A stretch of DNA of 64,000 bases from Denitratisoma oestradiolicum (GTDB lineage: Bacteria; Pseudomonadota; Gammaproteobacteria; Burkholderiales; Rhodocyclaceae), in the NCBI RefSeq assembly GCF_902813185.1, contig NZ_LR778301.1:3700001-3764000 (forward strand), read 5' to 3'. The notes below the pieces were generated by a model that saw only the letters and a list, made by a program, of their open reading frames with translations, was not told the DNA's origin and searched no databases. Below are positions 17,884 through 26,876 of this stretch, in pieces; positions within the stretch are counted from its first letter, which is position 1, and each line of letters begins with the position of its first letter. The translations under genes and the position numbers were made by a program.

Positions 17884-19005
17884 TTAGATTGAGGGATGTG
17901 TGCGAAACCGGGCCAGAAAGCGCAGATCGCGCCCCACCTTGCGCAGGTCCCGGATGTCCAGCTCCCGCTTACCGGAAAGCTGTTGCAGTTCGGGCAGATC
18001 GAACATGCCCCGGGCCTGATCGCCGATCAGGATCGGTGCCTGATAGATCAGCAGTTCATCCACGCAGCCTTCCCGCAGCAGGGAGCCGTTGAGCTTGAAG
18101 CCGGCCTCGGCCAGCACTTCGTTGATGCCCCGCCGCGCCAATTCCTCCATCAAACCGGGTAGATCCACCTTGCCGGCGACGTTGGGGATCAGGACGACCT
18201 CGGCCCCCCGTTGCCGCAGGGCCTCGGCCCGCCGGGCATCCTCCACGGCACAGGCAATCAGCACCCCGCCATCCTCCAGCAGTCTGGCGTTCAGGGGCGT
18301 TTCCAGCCGGCTGTCCACCACCACCCGCAGGGGCTGGCGGCTGGTGCTCACTTCTCGCGCCGTCAGGCGCGGATCATCATCCCGCACGGTGCCAATGCCA
18401 GTCAGCACCGCGCAACTGCGGGCGCGCCAGCCATGGGCATCGCGTCGCGCCTCAGGACCGGTGATCCATTGGGACTGGCCGTTATTGAGGGCTGTCTTGC
18501 CGTCCAGGCTGGCGGCCACCTTGAGTCGCAGCCAGGGCCGCTGGCGGGTCATGCGGGAATGGAAACCGATGTTCAGCTCCCGGGACTCTTCCTCCATCAG
18601 GCCCAGGGCGGTCTCGATACCGGCCTCCCGTAGACGGTCCAGGCCCTGGCCCGCCACCCGTGGATTGGGATCCTCCATGGCTGCCACTACCCGGGCTACG
18701 CCAGCGGCGATCAACGCTTCCGTGCAAGGCGGGGTACGACCGTGGTGGGAGCAGGGCTCCAGGGACACATAGGCGACGGCCCCCCGTGCCGATTCCCCGG
18801 CGTCCTGCAAGGCATGGATTTCAGCGTGGGGGCGGCCCGCCTTTTCATGCCAGCCCTCACCCACGACCCGCCCCTCCTTGACCAACACGCAACCCACCCG
18901 GGGATTGGGCGTGGTGGTGTACAGACCTCGCCTGGCCAAACGCAGGGCCTGGGCCATGTACTGATGATCAAGAGCGGAGAACATGGGGAAAGGCTCAGGC
19001 AGCAT
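17884..19005 (-). CDS. ribD: Riboflavin biosynthesis deaminase/reductase RibD
   Basis: Bifunctional enzyme of riboflavin synthesis, 373 aa: an N-terminal deaminase acts on diaminohydroxyphosphoribosylaminopyrimidine, then a C-terminal NADPH reductase reduces the ribosyl side chain. The deaminase zinc site is visible as HAEIHAL and PCSHHGRTPPC in the first 100 residues. The reductase follows from about 150 (RPWLRLKVAASLDGKTAL, then EAGFKLNGSLL). The ATG at 19005 overlaps the nrdR stop (TGATG), suggesting translational coupling; an ATG seven codons later is an alternative. Order nrdR-ribD is common in proteobacteria, often followed by further rib genes, which are absent here. Confidence 0.94.
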   Translation of the reverse strand: MLPEPFPMFSALDHQYMAQALRLARRGLYTTTPNPRVGCVLVKEGRVVGEGWHEKAGRPHAEIHALQDAGESARGAVAYVSLEPCSHHGRTPPCTEALIAAGVARVVAAMEDPNPRVAGQGLDRLREAGIETALGLMEEESRELNIGFHSRMTRQRPWLRLKVAASLDGKTALNNGQSQWITGPEARRDAHGWRARSCAVLTGIGTVRDDDPRLTAREVSTSRQPLRVVVDSRLETPLNARLLEDGGVLIACAVEDARRAEALRQRGAEVVLIPNVAGKVDLPGLMEELARRGINEVLAEAGFKLNGSLLREGCVDELLIYQAPILIGDQARGMFDLPELQQLSGKRELDIRDLRKVGRDLRFLARFRTHPSI

Positions 19006-19475
19006 CAAACCCCGTTGGGGCGGGGCGGAGCCTGCACTTCGCGGATGGCTTCGGAAAATTCATCCACATCCTCGAAGTTGCGATAGACAGAAGCGAAGCG
19101 GATATAGGCCACCTTGTCGAGCTTTTTCAGCTCCCGCATCACCAGTTCGCCGATGCGCCCGGAAGGGATCTCCCGCTCCCCCAGGGACACCAGTTTTTCC
19201 TCGATCCGATCCAGTGCCCCATCAATACTCTCGGTACTCACCGGCCGCTTGCGCAGGGCCAGAGCCATACTGCCCTGAAGCTTGGCCCGGTCATAGGCCA
19301 CCCGGCTGCCATTCTTCTTGACGATCTGGGGCAACTGCAACTCGGCCCGTTCATAGGTAGTGAAGCGTTTGTCGCAATCCGCGCAACGGCGCCGGCGCCG
19401 GATGGTGTCCCCTTCCTCATTGCCCCGGGAGTCGACAACCTGAGTATCGGTGCTGGCGCAAAAAGGGCATTTCAC
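19005..19475 (-). CDS. nrdR: Transcriptional repressor NrdR
   Basis: Repressor of ribonucleotide reductase genes that senses ATP/dATP, 156 aa. The N-terminal zinc ribbon uses Cys3, Cys6, Cys31 and Cys34 (MKCPFC and RRRRCADC), followed by the ATP-cone domain ([19 protein letters not shown] to about residue 140). Length and motifs match the family fully. It is the first gene of a nrdR-ribD unit and lies downstream of glyA on the same strand, a conserved order, but about 210 bases of repeat-containing DNA separate it from glyA. Confidence 0.96.
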   Translation of the reverse strand: MKCPFCASTDTQVVDSRGNEEGDTIRRRRRCADCDKRFTTYERAELQLPQIVKKNGSRVAYDRAKLQGSMALALRKRPVSTESIDGALDRIEEKLVSLGEREIPSGRIGELVMRELKKLDKVAYIRFASVYRNFEDVDEFSEAIREVQAPPRPNGV

Positions 19476-19522
19476 TGAAGTGTCCTTTTTGCGTCGTAAG
19501 CGAACATGCCATCCACCACGTT

Positions 19523-19655
19523 CCTCCTTCCCGAGGAAGGAGGGTAACTAGTCACCTCCCCCGCTCGGCGGGGGAGGCCGGGAGGGAGTGCCGTTCCTGG
19601 CCCGCTGCGGGAATGGGTTTTATCCATTCCCGCTCGGCGGGGGAGGCCGGGAGGG
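19523..19655. repeat. Intergenic repeat cluster between glyA and nrdR
   Basis: It contains a perfect 9-bp inverted repeat (CCTCCTTCC at 19523-19531, GGAAGGAGG at 19535-19543, then GTAACTAGT) and two near-identical direct copies of a 27-base GC-rich unit starting CCCGCTCGGCGGGGGAGG, at about 19560-19586 and 19629-19655. Each copy is itself a hairpin (CCCGC TCG GCGGG). The first element recurs in altered form at 48253-48280. It looks like a dispersed non-coding repeat. Confidence 0.7.
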
Positions 19656-19671
19656 GGTGCCCCGTCCTGCT

Positions 19672-19700
19672 CCCGTTTATGGCAATCAGCCATAAACGGG
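19672..19700 (-). terminator. Hairpin spanning the glyA stop codon
   Basis: CCCGTTTATGG and CCATAAACGGG form an 11-bp perfect stem around a 7-base loop that holds the glyA stop codon. There is no T-run on either strand, so it may stabilise the 3' end or end transcription weakly. Confidence 0.5.
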
Positions 19701-20930
19701 GAATTTCTTGCACAGGGCGGAGACTTCGCTCCGCACCCGGGCCAGCACGGCTTGATCCTCGGGGGCTTCGAGCACGTCGGCGATCAGGTGGGCCACCTGT
19801 TCCGCCTCGATCTCGGTGAAGCCCCGGGTGGTCATGGCCGGGGAACCAATGCGAATGCCGGAGGTGACGAAGGGCTTTTCCGGATCGTTGGGAATGGCGT
19901 TCTTGTTCACCGTGATGTGGGCATTGCCCAGGGCTGCCTCGGCGGCCTTGCCGGTGATCTGCTTGGCCCGCAGGTCCACCAGGAATACATGGGATTCGGT
20001 GCGGCCGGACACGATCCGCAGACCCCGGGAACTCAGCACCTTGGCCATGACGATGGCGTTTTCGATGACCTGTTCCTGATACCGCTTGAACTCCGGCGTC
20101 ATGGCCTCCTTGAAGGCCACGGCCTTGGCGGCGATCACGTGCATCAGGGGGCCGCCCTGTAGGCCGGGGAAGATGGCCGAGTTGATGGCCTTCTCGTGTT
20201 CCGCCTTCATCAGGATCAGGCCGCCGCGAGGGCCGCGCAGGGTCTTGTGGGTGGTGGAGGTGACCACATCGGCGTGGGGCACCGGGTTGGGATAGAAGCC
20301 CGCTGCCACCAGGCCGGCATAGTGGGCCATGTCCACCATGAAGATGGCGCCGACGGCCTTGGCGATGCGGGCGAAGCGCTCGAAGTCGATCTTCAGGGCA
20401 AAGGCGGAAGCGCCGGCGATGATCAGTTTGGGCTTGTGCTCGTGGGCCAGCTTCTCCAGGGCCACGTAGTCGATGTCCTCCTTCTCGTCGAGGCCGTAGG
20501 GCACGACGTTGAACCACTTGCCCGACATATTCACCGGCGAGCCATGGGTCAGGTGGCCGCCCATCGCCAGATTCATGCCGAGGATGGTGTCGCCGGGCTT
20601 GAGGAAGGCCATGAACACTGCCTGGTTGGCCTGGGAACCGGAGTTGGGCTGGACGTTGGCGGCGTCGGCGCCGAACAGCTTCTTGGCCCGGTCGATGGCC
20701 AGTTGCTCGGCCACATCCACATGCTCGCAACCGCCGTAATAGCGCTTGCCCGGATAGCCCTCGGCGTATTTGTTGGTGAGCTGGGAGCCCTGGGCTTCCA
20801 TCACCGCCCAGGACACATAGTTCTCGGAGGCGATCAGTTCGATATGCTCTTCCTGGCGATGATTTTCGGCCTGGATTGCGGCAAACAGCTCGGCATCAAC
20901 CTTGGAGAGGGAATTCTGCTTGGAAAACAT
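19686..20930 (-). CDS. glyA: Serine hydroxymethyltransferase
   Basis: PLP enzyme that converts serine and tetrahydrofolate to glycine and methylene-tetrahydrofolate, 414 aa, cytoplasmic. Typical blocks are [12 protein letters not shown] near 29, [15 protein letters not shown] near 58, [18 protein letters not shown] near 123 and the PLP-lysine motif [15 protein letters not shown] near 222. Length is normal. It supplies the one-carbon units used by thyA and folA elsewhere in the window. Only a weak GGA precedes the ATG. Confidence 0.97.
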   Translation of the reverse strand: MFSKQNSLSKVDAELFAAIQAENHRQEEHIELIASENYVSWAVMEAQGSQLTNKYAEGYPGKRYYGGCEHVDVAEQLAIDRAKKLFGADAANVQPNSGSQANQAVFMAFLKPGDTILGMNLAMGGHLTHGSPVNMSGKWFNVVPYGLDEKEDIDYVALEKLAHEHKPKLIIAGASAFALKIDFERFARIAKAVGAIFMVDMAHYAGLVAAGFYPNPVPHADVVTSTTHKTLRGPRGGLILMKAEHEKAINSAIFPGLQGGPLMHVIAAKAVAFKEAMTPEFKRYQEQVIENAIVMAKVLSSRGLRIVSGRTESHVFLVDLRAKQITGKAAEAALGNAHITVNKNAIPNDPEKPFVTSGIRIGSPAMTTRGFTEIEAEQVAHLIADVLEAPEDQAVLARVRSEVSALCKKFPVYG

Positions 20931-21043
20931 GGCACTATCCGTGGAATGAGTAATCGGCGGATTTTATCATGGGGCCGCCGCCCGGCTCCGGCCCTTCGCC
21001 CCCGATTGCCGCCAATGGTGCACAATGCGCCGCCGGAGAACCC

Positions 21044-21577
21044 ATGAAAACTCTGCTCACCCTTTCCCGCCTGATCGACGGACTCAACGAACGCATCGGT
21101 CGCGTCGCCCCCTGGCTGGTGCTGGCCATGGTGCTGCTTTCCAGCGGCAATGCCCTGGTGCGCAAGATCTTCGACAGCAGCTCCAACGCCTACCTGGAAG
21201 GCCAGTGGTACATGTTCGCGGCCCTGTTCCTGCTCTGCGGCGGCTACACCCTGCTCAGACAGGAGCATGTGCGCATTGACGTGATCTACAGCCGCTTTTC
21301 GCGCCGCACCCAGGTCTGGATCGACGTTCTGGGCACACTGCTGTTTCTGTTGCCCTTCGCCCTGCTGCTGCTGTTTCTGTGCTGGCCCTATTTCCTCGAC
21401 GCCTGGCACTCCGGCGAAATCTCTGCCAATGCCGGCGGCCTGACCCAGTGGTGGGTCAAGCTGTTCATGCCCCTGGGCTTTCTGCTGCTGGCCCTGCAAG
21501 GCGGTTCCGAACTGATCAAGCGACTGGCCTTCCTGATCGGGCAGGCACCAGACCCAGTGGCGGACAAGAAACCATGA
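21044..21577 (+). CDS. dctQ: TRAP transporter small membrane subunit (DctQ)
   Basis: Small membrane subunit of a tripartite ATP-independent periplasmic transporter, 177 aa, with four membrane helices (about 21-40, 56-72, 93-115, 135-155). The family pattern of a Trp-rich start to helix two (EGQWYMFAALFLLCGGY) and VRIDVIYSR after it is present. The ATG at 21044 was chosen for its GGAG; the frame is open to 20969 without a better start. The stop overlaps dctM (ATGATGG). Together Q and M form the sodium-driven channel that receives the substrate from DctP. Confidence 0.92.
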   Translation: MKTLLTLSRLIDGLNERIGRVAPWLVLAMVLLSSGNALVRKIFDSSSNAYLEGQWYMFAALFLLCGGYTLLRQEHVRIDVIYSRFSRRTQVWIDVLGTLLFLLPFALLLLFLCWPYFLDAWHSGEISANAGGLTQWWVKLFMPLGFLLLALQGGSELIKRLAFLIGQAPDPVADKKP

Positions 21578-23025
21578 TGGAATTTCTTGCCGCCAACCTG
21601 GCCCCCGTCATCTTCGCCTCCCTGATCCTGTTTCTGCTGGCCGGCTATCCGGTGGCCTTCGCCCTGGCCGCCAACGGCATCGTCTTCGGTCTGGTGGGTA
21701 TAGCCCTGGACGTATTACCCCCGGCCCTGTTCCAGGCCCTGCCGGAGCGGGTATTCGGCGTGATGAACAACGAGACCCTGCTGGCGGTGCCCTTCTTCAC
21801 CTTCATGGGGCTGATCCTGGAACGCTCCGGCATGGCCGAGGACCTGCTCGACACCATCGGCCAGTTGTTCGGCCCGGTGCGCGGCGGCCTGGCCTACGCG
21901 GTGATCCTGGTGGGCGCCCTGCTGGCGGCCACCACCGGCGTCGTCGCCGCCTCGGTGATCTCCATGGGCCTGATCTCCCTGCCCATCATGCTGCGCCACG
22001 GCTACGACCGGCGTCTGGCGGCCGGGGTGATCACCGCCTCCGGCACCCTGGCCCAGATCATTCCGCCCTCCCTGGTGCTGATCATCCTGGCCGACCAACT
22101 GGGGCGCTCGGTGGGAGATCTCTATGCCGCCGCGCTGCTGCCAGGTCTGATGCTGACAGGGCTCTACGCCCTGTTCGTGCTGTCGGTCTCCATCCTCCGC
22201 CCCCACTGGGTGCCCGCCCTGCCCCCCGAGGCCCGCAGCCTGAGCCGAGGACAATTGGCACTGCGGGTATTGACCGTGCTGATCCCACCCCTGCTGCTGA
22301 TCTTCCTGGTACTGGGGACCATCTTCCTGGGCCTGGCCACTCCCACCGAGGGCGGCGCCATGGGGGCCACTGGCGCCCTGGTGCTGGCCCTGTTGCGCCG
22401 CCGACTCTCCTGGTCCCTGCTGCGCCAGGCCATGGACAGCACGGCCAAGCTCACCACCTTCGTGGTCTTCATTCTGATCGGTGCCCGGGTCTTCAGCCTC
22501 ACCTTCTATGGCGTCAATGGCCATGTCTGGGTGGAGGATCTGCTGCGGCATCTGCCAGGAGGACAACTGGGCTTCCTGATCGCAGTCAACCTGCTGGTCT
22601 TCGTGCTGGCCTTCTTCCTGGACTTCTTCGAGTTGTCCTTCATCATCGTGCCGCTGCTGGCCCCGGTGGCGCAGAAGCTGGGCATCGACCTGGTCTGGTT
22701 CGGCGTACTGTTGGCGATCAATATGCAGACCTCCTTCATGCACCCGCCCTTCGGCTTCGCCCTGTTCTTCCTGCGCTCGGTGGCGCCGAAGGCGGTGCGC
22801 ACCAGCGACATCTACTGGGGAGCGGTGCCCTTCGTGCTGATCCAGTTGCTGATGGTGGGACTGGTGATCGCCTTTCCCCATCTGGCCAGCGGCTCCGCGC
22901 CTGGCCAGGGAATGTCTGGCGACAGCGGGCTGGAGCGCTATGTGCCCGGCATCGAACAGCCAGGGCAGGGGGAGGAGAACGACGACCCTGGCAGGGTATT
23001 CCTGCGCCAGATGCGGGGCGAGTGA
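21574..23025 (+). CDS. dctM: TRAP transporter large permease (DctM)
   Basis: Large, about 12-helix membrane subunit of the TRAP transporter, 483 aa from the ATG that overlaps the dctQ stop. Family signs are VPFFTFMGLILERSGMAEDL near 72, GALLAATTGVVAASVISMG near 112, IIPPSLVLI near 162, PTEGGAMGATGAL near 255 and INMQTSFMHPPFGFALFFLR near 383. The hydrophilic C-terminal tail of about 45 residues is longer than in most DctM. A hairpin follows the stop, where the transcript meets that of dctP coming the other way. Confidence 0.93.
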   Translation: MMEFLAANLAPVIFASLILFLLAGYPVAFALAANGIVFGLVGIALDVLPPALFQALPERVFGVMNNETLLAVPFFTFMGLILERSGMAEDLLDTIGQLFGPVRGGLAYAVILVGALLAATTGVVAASVISMGLISLPIMLRHGYDRRLAAGVITASGTLAQIIPPSLVLIILADQLGRSVGDLYAAALLPGLMLTGLYALFVLSVSILRPHWVPALPPEARSLSRGQLALRVLTVLIPPLLLIFLVLGTIFLGLATPTEGGAMGATGALVLALLRRRLSWSLLRQAMDSTAKLTTFVVFILIGARVFSLTFYGVNGHVWVEDLLRHLPGGQLGFLIAVNLLVFVLAFFLDFFELSFIIVPLLAPVAQKLGIDLVWFGVLLAINMQTSFMHPPFGFALFFLRSVAPKAVRTSDIYWGAVPFVLIQLLMVGLVIAFPHLASGSAPGQGMSGDSGLERYVPGIEQPGQGEENDDPGRVFLRQMRGE

Positions 23026-23043
23026 AGCCCTGCCTCAGGGCTT
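23025..23043. terminator. Hairpin between the convergent dctM and dctP
   Basis: AAGCCCTG - CCT - CAGGGCTT, an 8-bp perfect stem lying across the end of dctM and the last codons and stop of dctP. There are no T-runs, so it is only a candidate bidirectional terminator. Confidence 0.5.
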
Positions 23044-24120
23044 GCCGCCCCGTCCGGCCTGGGCCATGAAGTTGTCGTAGGGGCGCTCGGCGATACCGAA
23101 CCAGGCCACCTGCTCGTTGCGGAAGCGGCGCCAGGCCTCGTAGATCTTGCGGAAGTCCGTATTCCTGTCGGCGGTTTCCTGATAGAGCTCCGTGGCCGCC
23201 CGGTAACCGGCCTGCATGATCTCGTCGGAAAAGCGCCGCAACTGTGTGCCCGACTCGATCAGACGCTTCAGGGCCGGGGGATTCTTCACGTCGTAGGCGG
23301 CCTGCATGTCGGCATGGGCGTAGAGGCAGGCGTCCTCCAGGATGGCCTGGTACTCCGGCGGCAACCCTGCCCATTCCTTGAGGTTGACGTAGATGGTGAG
23401 CTGGGGACCGCCCTCCCACCAGCCGGGGAAGTAGTAGTGGCGGGCCACCTTGTTGAAGCCCAGCTTCTCGTCATCGTAAGGGCCCACCCACTCGGCGGCG
23501 TCAATGGCGCCCTTTTCCAAGGCTTGATAGACCTCGTTGCCGGGAATCTGCTGGGGCACCACCCCCAGGCGCGCCAGCACCTGGCCGGTGAGCCCGCCGA
23601 CCCGGAACTTGAGGCCCTTGAGGTCGGCCAGGGTGCGAATTTCCTTGCGATACCAGCCTCCCATCTGGGCGCCGGTGTTGCCGCAGGGAATGCTCAGAAT
23701 ATTGTGGGGGCGAAACAGTTCCCGCATCAGGGCCAGGCCGCCGCCCTGCATCATCCAGGCGGTCTGCTGGCGGCTGTTGAGACCGAAGGGCACGGCGGTA
23801 TCAAAGGCAAAAGCCGGGTTCTTGCCGATGTAGTAGTAGCTCGAGGTATGCCCGATGGGGACCGTGCCCTCTTTCACCGCATCGAACACGCCGGGGCCGG
23901 GCACCAGTTCACCGGCGGCGAAGACCTGGATCTGGAAGCGACCACCGGTGGCGGCCGCCACCCGCCGCGCCACGGTATTGGCCGCCTCGAAAATGGTGTC
24001 CAGGCTCTTGGGGAAACTGGAGGCCAGGCGCCAGCGGATGCGGGGGCCATCGGCCAGCACCGGTGTCGGCAGCATCGCCGCCGCCAGTCCGGCTCCTTGC
24101 AGAAAACGCCGTCGCTCCAT
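23035..24120 (-). CDS. dctP: TRAP transporter substrate-binding protein (DctP)
   Basis: Periplasmic binding protein of 361 aa. The N-terminus MERRRFLQGAGLAAAML is a Tat-like signal (RRRFLQ), with cleavage likely after VLA. The body matches the DctP/TakP group: WRLASSFPKSLDTIFEAANTVARRV, TVPIGHTSSYYYIGKNPAFAFDTAVPFG, LKFRVGGLTG.VLARLGVVPQQIP and GAIDAAEWVGPYDD. TakP-type proteins bind 2-oxo acids, which suggests pyruvate-like substrates, but this is an inference. It faces dctQM and lies 8 bases after pmbA on the same strand, so it may be transcribed from the pmbA promoter rather than with its own permeases. Confidence 0.92.
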   Translation of the reverse strand: MERRRFLQGAGLAAAMLPTPVLADGPRIRWRLASSFPKSLDTIFEAANTVARRVAAATGGRFQIQVFAAGELVPGPGVFDAVKEGTVPIGHTSSYYYIGKNPAFAFDTAVPFGLNSRQQTAWMMQGGGLALMRELFRPHNILSIPCGNTGAQMGGWYRKEIRTLADLKGLKFRVGGLTGQVLARLGVVPQQIPGNEVYQALEKGAIDAAEWVGPYDDEKLGFNKVARHYYFPGWWEGGPQLTIYVNLKEWAGLPPEYQAILEDACLYAHADMQAAYDVKNPPALKRLIESGTQLRRFSDEIMQAGYRAATELYQETADRNTDFRKIYEAWRRFRNEQVAWFGIAERPYDNFMAQAGRGGKP

Positions 24121-24128
24121 GCTGTGTC

Positions 24129-25466
24129 TCAGTTGCCGGCGATGGTCATGGAATCCAGCAGGATCGAGCCCACCTGCTTGGAACCCCGCAGCAGCACGTC
24201 GTTGCCCACGGCCACGATACCCCGCAGCATGTCCTTCAGATTGCCAGCAATGGTGATCTCATGGACCGGGTAGGCGATCTTGCCGTTCTCCACCCAGTAG
24301 CCCGCGGCGCCCCTGGAGTAGTCACCGGTCACGTAATTCACGCCGTGGCCCAGCAGTTCCGTCACCAGCAAGCCGGTGCCCATCTGCTTGATCAGGCCGA
24401 GAAAATCGACACTGCCGGGGATGATCAGATTGTGGGCGCCGCCGGCATTGCCGGTGGTCTCCATGCCCAGTTTGCGGGCCGTATAGCTGGACAGGATGTA
24501 GCCCTGGAGCACACCGTCCCTCACCAGATCCCGGTCCCGGGTCGCCACGCCTTCGTCGTCGAAGGGGCAGGAAGCCTGGCCCCTGGGAATGTGAGGACGT
24601 TCAAGGATCTGCATGAAATCGGGAAACACCTGCTGACCCAGGCTGTCCAGCAGGAAGGAGGACTTGCGGTAGAGGGAGCCGCCGCTGACCGCATGGGTGA
24701 AATTGCCGATCAGGGAGGCCGCCAGGGGCGCCTCGAACAGCACCGGCGCCTTGCGGGTCTTCAGCTTGCGGGCACCCAGTCGAGCCAGGGCGCGCCGCGC
24801 CGCATAGTCGCCGATGGCCTCGGGCGCCGCCAGCGCGCCGGGCACCCGGTGGCCGGAATACCAGTCATCCCGCTGCATGTCATCCCCCTCGCCGGCAATC
24901 ACCGAACAGGCGATGTAGTGGCGGGAAGAGGCATAGCCTCCCATGAAGCCCAGGCTATTGGCCGAAACGAAGTGGGACTGCTGCACCGAGACGCTGGCAC
25001 CCTCCGAGTTCTTCACCAGGGGACTGACATCGAAGGCCGCCTGCTCGCAACGCAGTGCGATGTCGATGGCCTCTTCCACAGTCAAACGCCAGGGGTGATA
25101 CAAATCCAGATCCCGCCATTGCCGGGCCAACAGTTTTTCATCGGGTAGACCCGCGCAGTCGTCGGCGGCGGTGAAGCGAGCAATGGAAAGGGCCGCCTCC
25201 ACCGTGGAATGCAATGCCTCCCGGGAAAAGTCCGAAGTAGAGGCATGCCCCCGGCGCTGGCCCTGATAGACCGTGACGCCGATGCCCTTGTCCCGGTTGT
25301 ACTCGATGGTCTCCACCTCCTGGCGCCGCACCGACACCGACTGGCCAAAACCTTCGGAAACATCCACTTCGCAGGCGCTGGCGCCCTGAGTGCGGGCGTA
25401 GTCTAGGGCATCCTGGGCCAGTTGGCGCAGGCTTTCCTGGGAATTGCTGAACGGGGAGCCGGACAT
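24129..25466 (-). CDS. pmbA: TldE/PmbA-type metalloprotease subunit
   Basis: Subunit of the TldD/TldE zinc protease, which processes modified peptides and antitoxins; TldE itself lacks the metal site and pairs with TldD. Length is 445 aa. Family blocks are VRRQEVETIEYNRDKGIGVTVY near 50, GHASTSDFS, a run near 315 with GVLQGYILSSYTARKLGMETTGNAGG, and GVNYVTGDYSRGAAGYWVENG near 385. No tldD is in the window. It is divergent from darP with 38 bases between the starts, a pairing conserved in betaproteobacteria. Confidence 0.95.
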   Translation of the reverse strand: MSGSPFSNSQESLRQLAQDALDYARTQGASACEVDVSEGFGQSVSVRRQEVETIEYNRDKGIGVTVYQGQRRGHASTSDFSREALHSTVEAALSIARFTAADDCAGLPDEKLLARQWRDLDLYHPWRLTVEEAIDIALRCEQAAFDVSPLVKNSEGASVSVQQSHFVSANSLGFMGGYASSRHYIACSVIAGEGDDMQRDDWYSGHRVPGALAAPEAIGDYAARRALARLGARKLKTRKAPVLFEAPLAASLIGNFTHAVSGGSLYRKSSFLLDSLGQQVFPDFMQILERPHIPRGQASCPFDDEGVATRDRDLVRDGVLQGYILSSYTARKLGMETTGNAGGAHNLIIPGSVDFLGLIKQMGTGLLVTELLGHGVNYVTGDYSRGAAGYWVENGKIAYPVHEITIAGNLKDMLRGIVAVGNDVLLRGSKQVGSILLDSMTIAGN

Positions 25467-25491
25467 ATGAATGCTGCCAGAGGGGGAAAGC

Positions 25492-25497
25492 TATAAT
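25492..25497 (+). promoter_or_regulatory. -10 element of darP (TATAAT), leaderless start likely
   Basis: Perfect TATAAT, with only seven bases to the GTG start of darP at 25505. The expected start of transcription (25504-25505) falls on the start codon, so the mRNA would be leaderless. No clear -35 is seen. Confidence 0.6.
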
Positions 25498-25504
25498 CAT
25501 ACCC

Positions 25505-26044
25505 GTGGAAACCCTTGATACCTCCCCCGAACGGCCCAGCAAATCCCAGATGAAGCGCGAAATGACCGCGCTTCAAGACATGGGTGAGCAACTGGTGGCC
25601 CTCTCCGCCGATCAACTGAAAAAGATCGAGCTTCCCGACAACCTGCGCAGTGCGGTGCGGGAGGCCCAGCGCATCAGCAGCCACGGCGCCCGCCGCCGCC
25701 AGATGCAATACATCGGCAAGTTGATGCGCGGCATCGAACCGGCCCCGATCCAGGCTGCCCTGGACGAGATCAACGGCGTCTCGACTGCCGCTAACGCCCG
25801 CCTGCACTGGCTGGAAAGCCAGCGCCAGCGCCTGCTGGAAAACGAGGCCGTGATCGGCGAGATCGCCAGGAACCATCCCGCCACGGACATCCAGCACCTG
25901 CGCCAATTGCGCCGCAATGCCCTGAAGGAACAGGAACAGGGCAAACCGCCCCGGGCCTTCCGGGAAATTTTTCAGGTGTTAAAGGAACTGCAAAGCCAGG
26001 AAACCTCCCTGGACACGGCATCCCCAGAGGCAGACCTCGACTGA
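25505..26044 (+). CDS. darP: Ribosome-associated protein DarP (YjgA, DUF615)
   Basis: Factor that associates with the large ribosomal subunit during assembly, 179 aa, alpha-helical and highly charged. Family signs are PSKSQMKREMTALQDMGEQLV near 12, SADQLKKIELPDNLRSAVREAQRI, and HGARRRQMQYIGKLMR near 61. The start is GTG, with no Shine-Dalgarno and a TATAAT just upstream, consistent with leaderless translation. It is divergent from pmbA and followed after 29 bases by mog. Confidence 0.94.
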   Translation: METLDTSPERPSKSQMKREMTALQDMGEQLVALSADQLKKIELPDNLRSAVREAQRISSHGARRRQMQYIGKLMRGIEPAPIQAALDEINGVSTAANARLHWLESQRQRLLENEAVIGEIARNHPATDIQHLRQLRRNALKEQEQGKPPRAFREIFQVLKELQSQETSLDTASPEADLD

Positions 26045-26073
26045 GCACCGCCCCTTCCCAGTAGGCTCAACCC

Positions 26074-26655
26074 ATGAACGACGAACTCCTCATCGGCCTG
26101 GTCTCCATCTCCGACCGGGCCTCTTCCGGCACCTATCAGGATCAGGGCATCCCGGCCCTGCAAGAATGGTTCGGCGCCGCCCTGTCCAGCCCCTGGCGCA
26201 TGGAAACCCGGCTGATCCCCGACGAGCAAGCACTGATCGAGCAAACCCTGATCGAGCTTTGCGACACCGTGGGCTGCCACCTGGTACTGACCACCGGCGG
26301 CACCGGCCCCGCTCCCCGGGACGTGACGCCAGAAGCCACCCTGGCCGTGGCCCACAAGGTCATGCCCGGCTTTGGCGAACAGATGCGGCAGATTTCCCTG
26401 CGCTTCGTCCCTACCGCCATCCTCTCCCGCCAGGCGGGCGTGATCCGGGGAAAGACCCTGATCCTCAATCTGCCAGGCCAGCCCAAGTCCATCAAGGAAA
26501 CCCTGGAAGGGGTCAAGGATGCCGAGGGCCAGCAACTGGTGCCCGGTATCTTCGCCGCCGTACCCTACTGCATCGACCTGATCGGCGGCCCCTACGCGGA
26601 AACCCACGATGCGGTGGTGAAGGCCTTCCGGCCCAAGTCGGCACTACGGCGCTGA
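26074..26655 (+). CDS. mog: Molybdopterin adenylyltransferase
   Basis: Adenylates molybdopterin before molybdenum insertion in molybdenum-cofactor synthesis, 193 aa. The N-terminus IGLVSISDRASSGTYQDQGIP and the substrate-binding motif LTTGGTGPAPRDVTPEAT (near 69-86) are diagnostic for Mog rather than MoaB, as is the C-terminal FAAVPYCIDLIGGPY. Molybdoenzymes (for example nitrate reductase or hydroxylases) are therefore expected in the genome. It is co-directional with darP. Confidence 0.95.
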   Translation: MNDELLIGLVSISDRASSGTYQDQGIPALQEWFGAALSSPWRMETRLIPDEQALIEQTLIELCDTVGCHLVLTTGGTGPAPRDVTPEATLAVAHKVMPGFGEQMRQISLRFVPTAILSRQAGVIRGKTLILNLPGQPKSIKETLEGVKDAEGQQLVPGIFAAVPYCIDLIGGPYAETHDAVVKAFRPKSALRR

Positions 26656-26876
26656 ATAGGCTCGGCCCCCCTTCGCCCCCGCCGGGGGGGCGATACGGCT
26701 CGCTACGCTCGATGTAGCGGGGCACTTCGTAGAAAGACCGTGCCGCCTGCGCCGCCGCGCGTGTACCGCTTTTCCTTGTCCCACAGGGATTTCCTTCGGT
26801 CAGGGCGGCCCGGCGGAAAAGCTCCGACGGGCTCCCCCTTTTGCTCCTGTCGGCCGGGGCAGCCCTCTCCCGCGCG
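26656..26876. other. GC-rich structured intergenic region without a gene
   Basis: 221 bases between convergent genes. It holds a G/C stem (CCCCC at 26676-26680 against the G-run at 26684-26690) and a perfect 6-bp stem CGCTAC (26701-26706) / GTAGCG (26714-26719). The stems may end mog transcripts. No coding frame with a good start and no RNA gene is recognised. Confidence 0.4.

Noticed and set aside
19560..19655. CRISPR array
   Set aside because: Only two copies of a GC-rich hairpin unit with a spacer-like gap, no cas genes; fits an intergenic repeat better.
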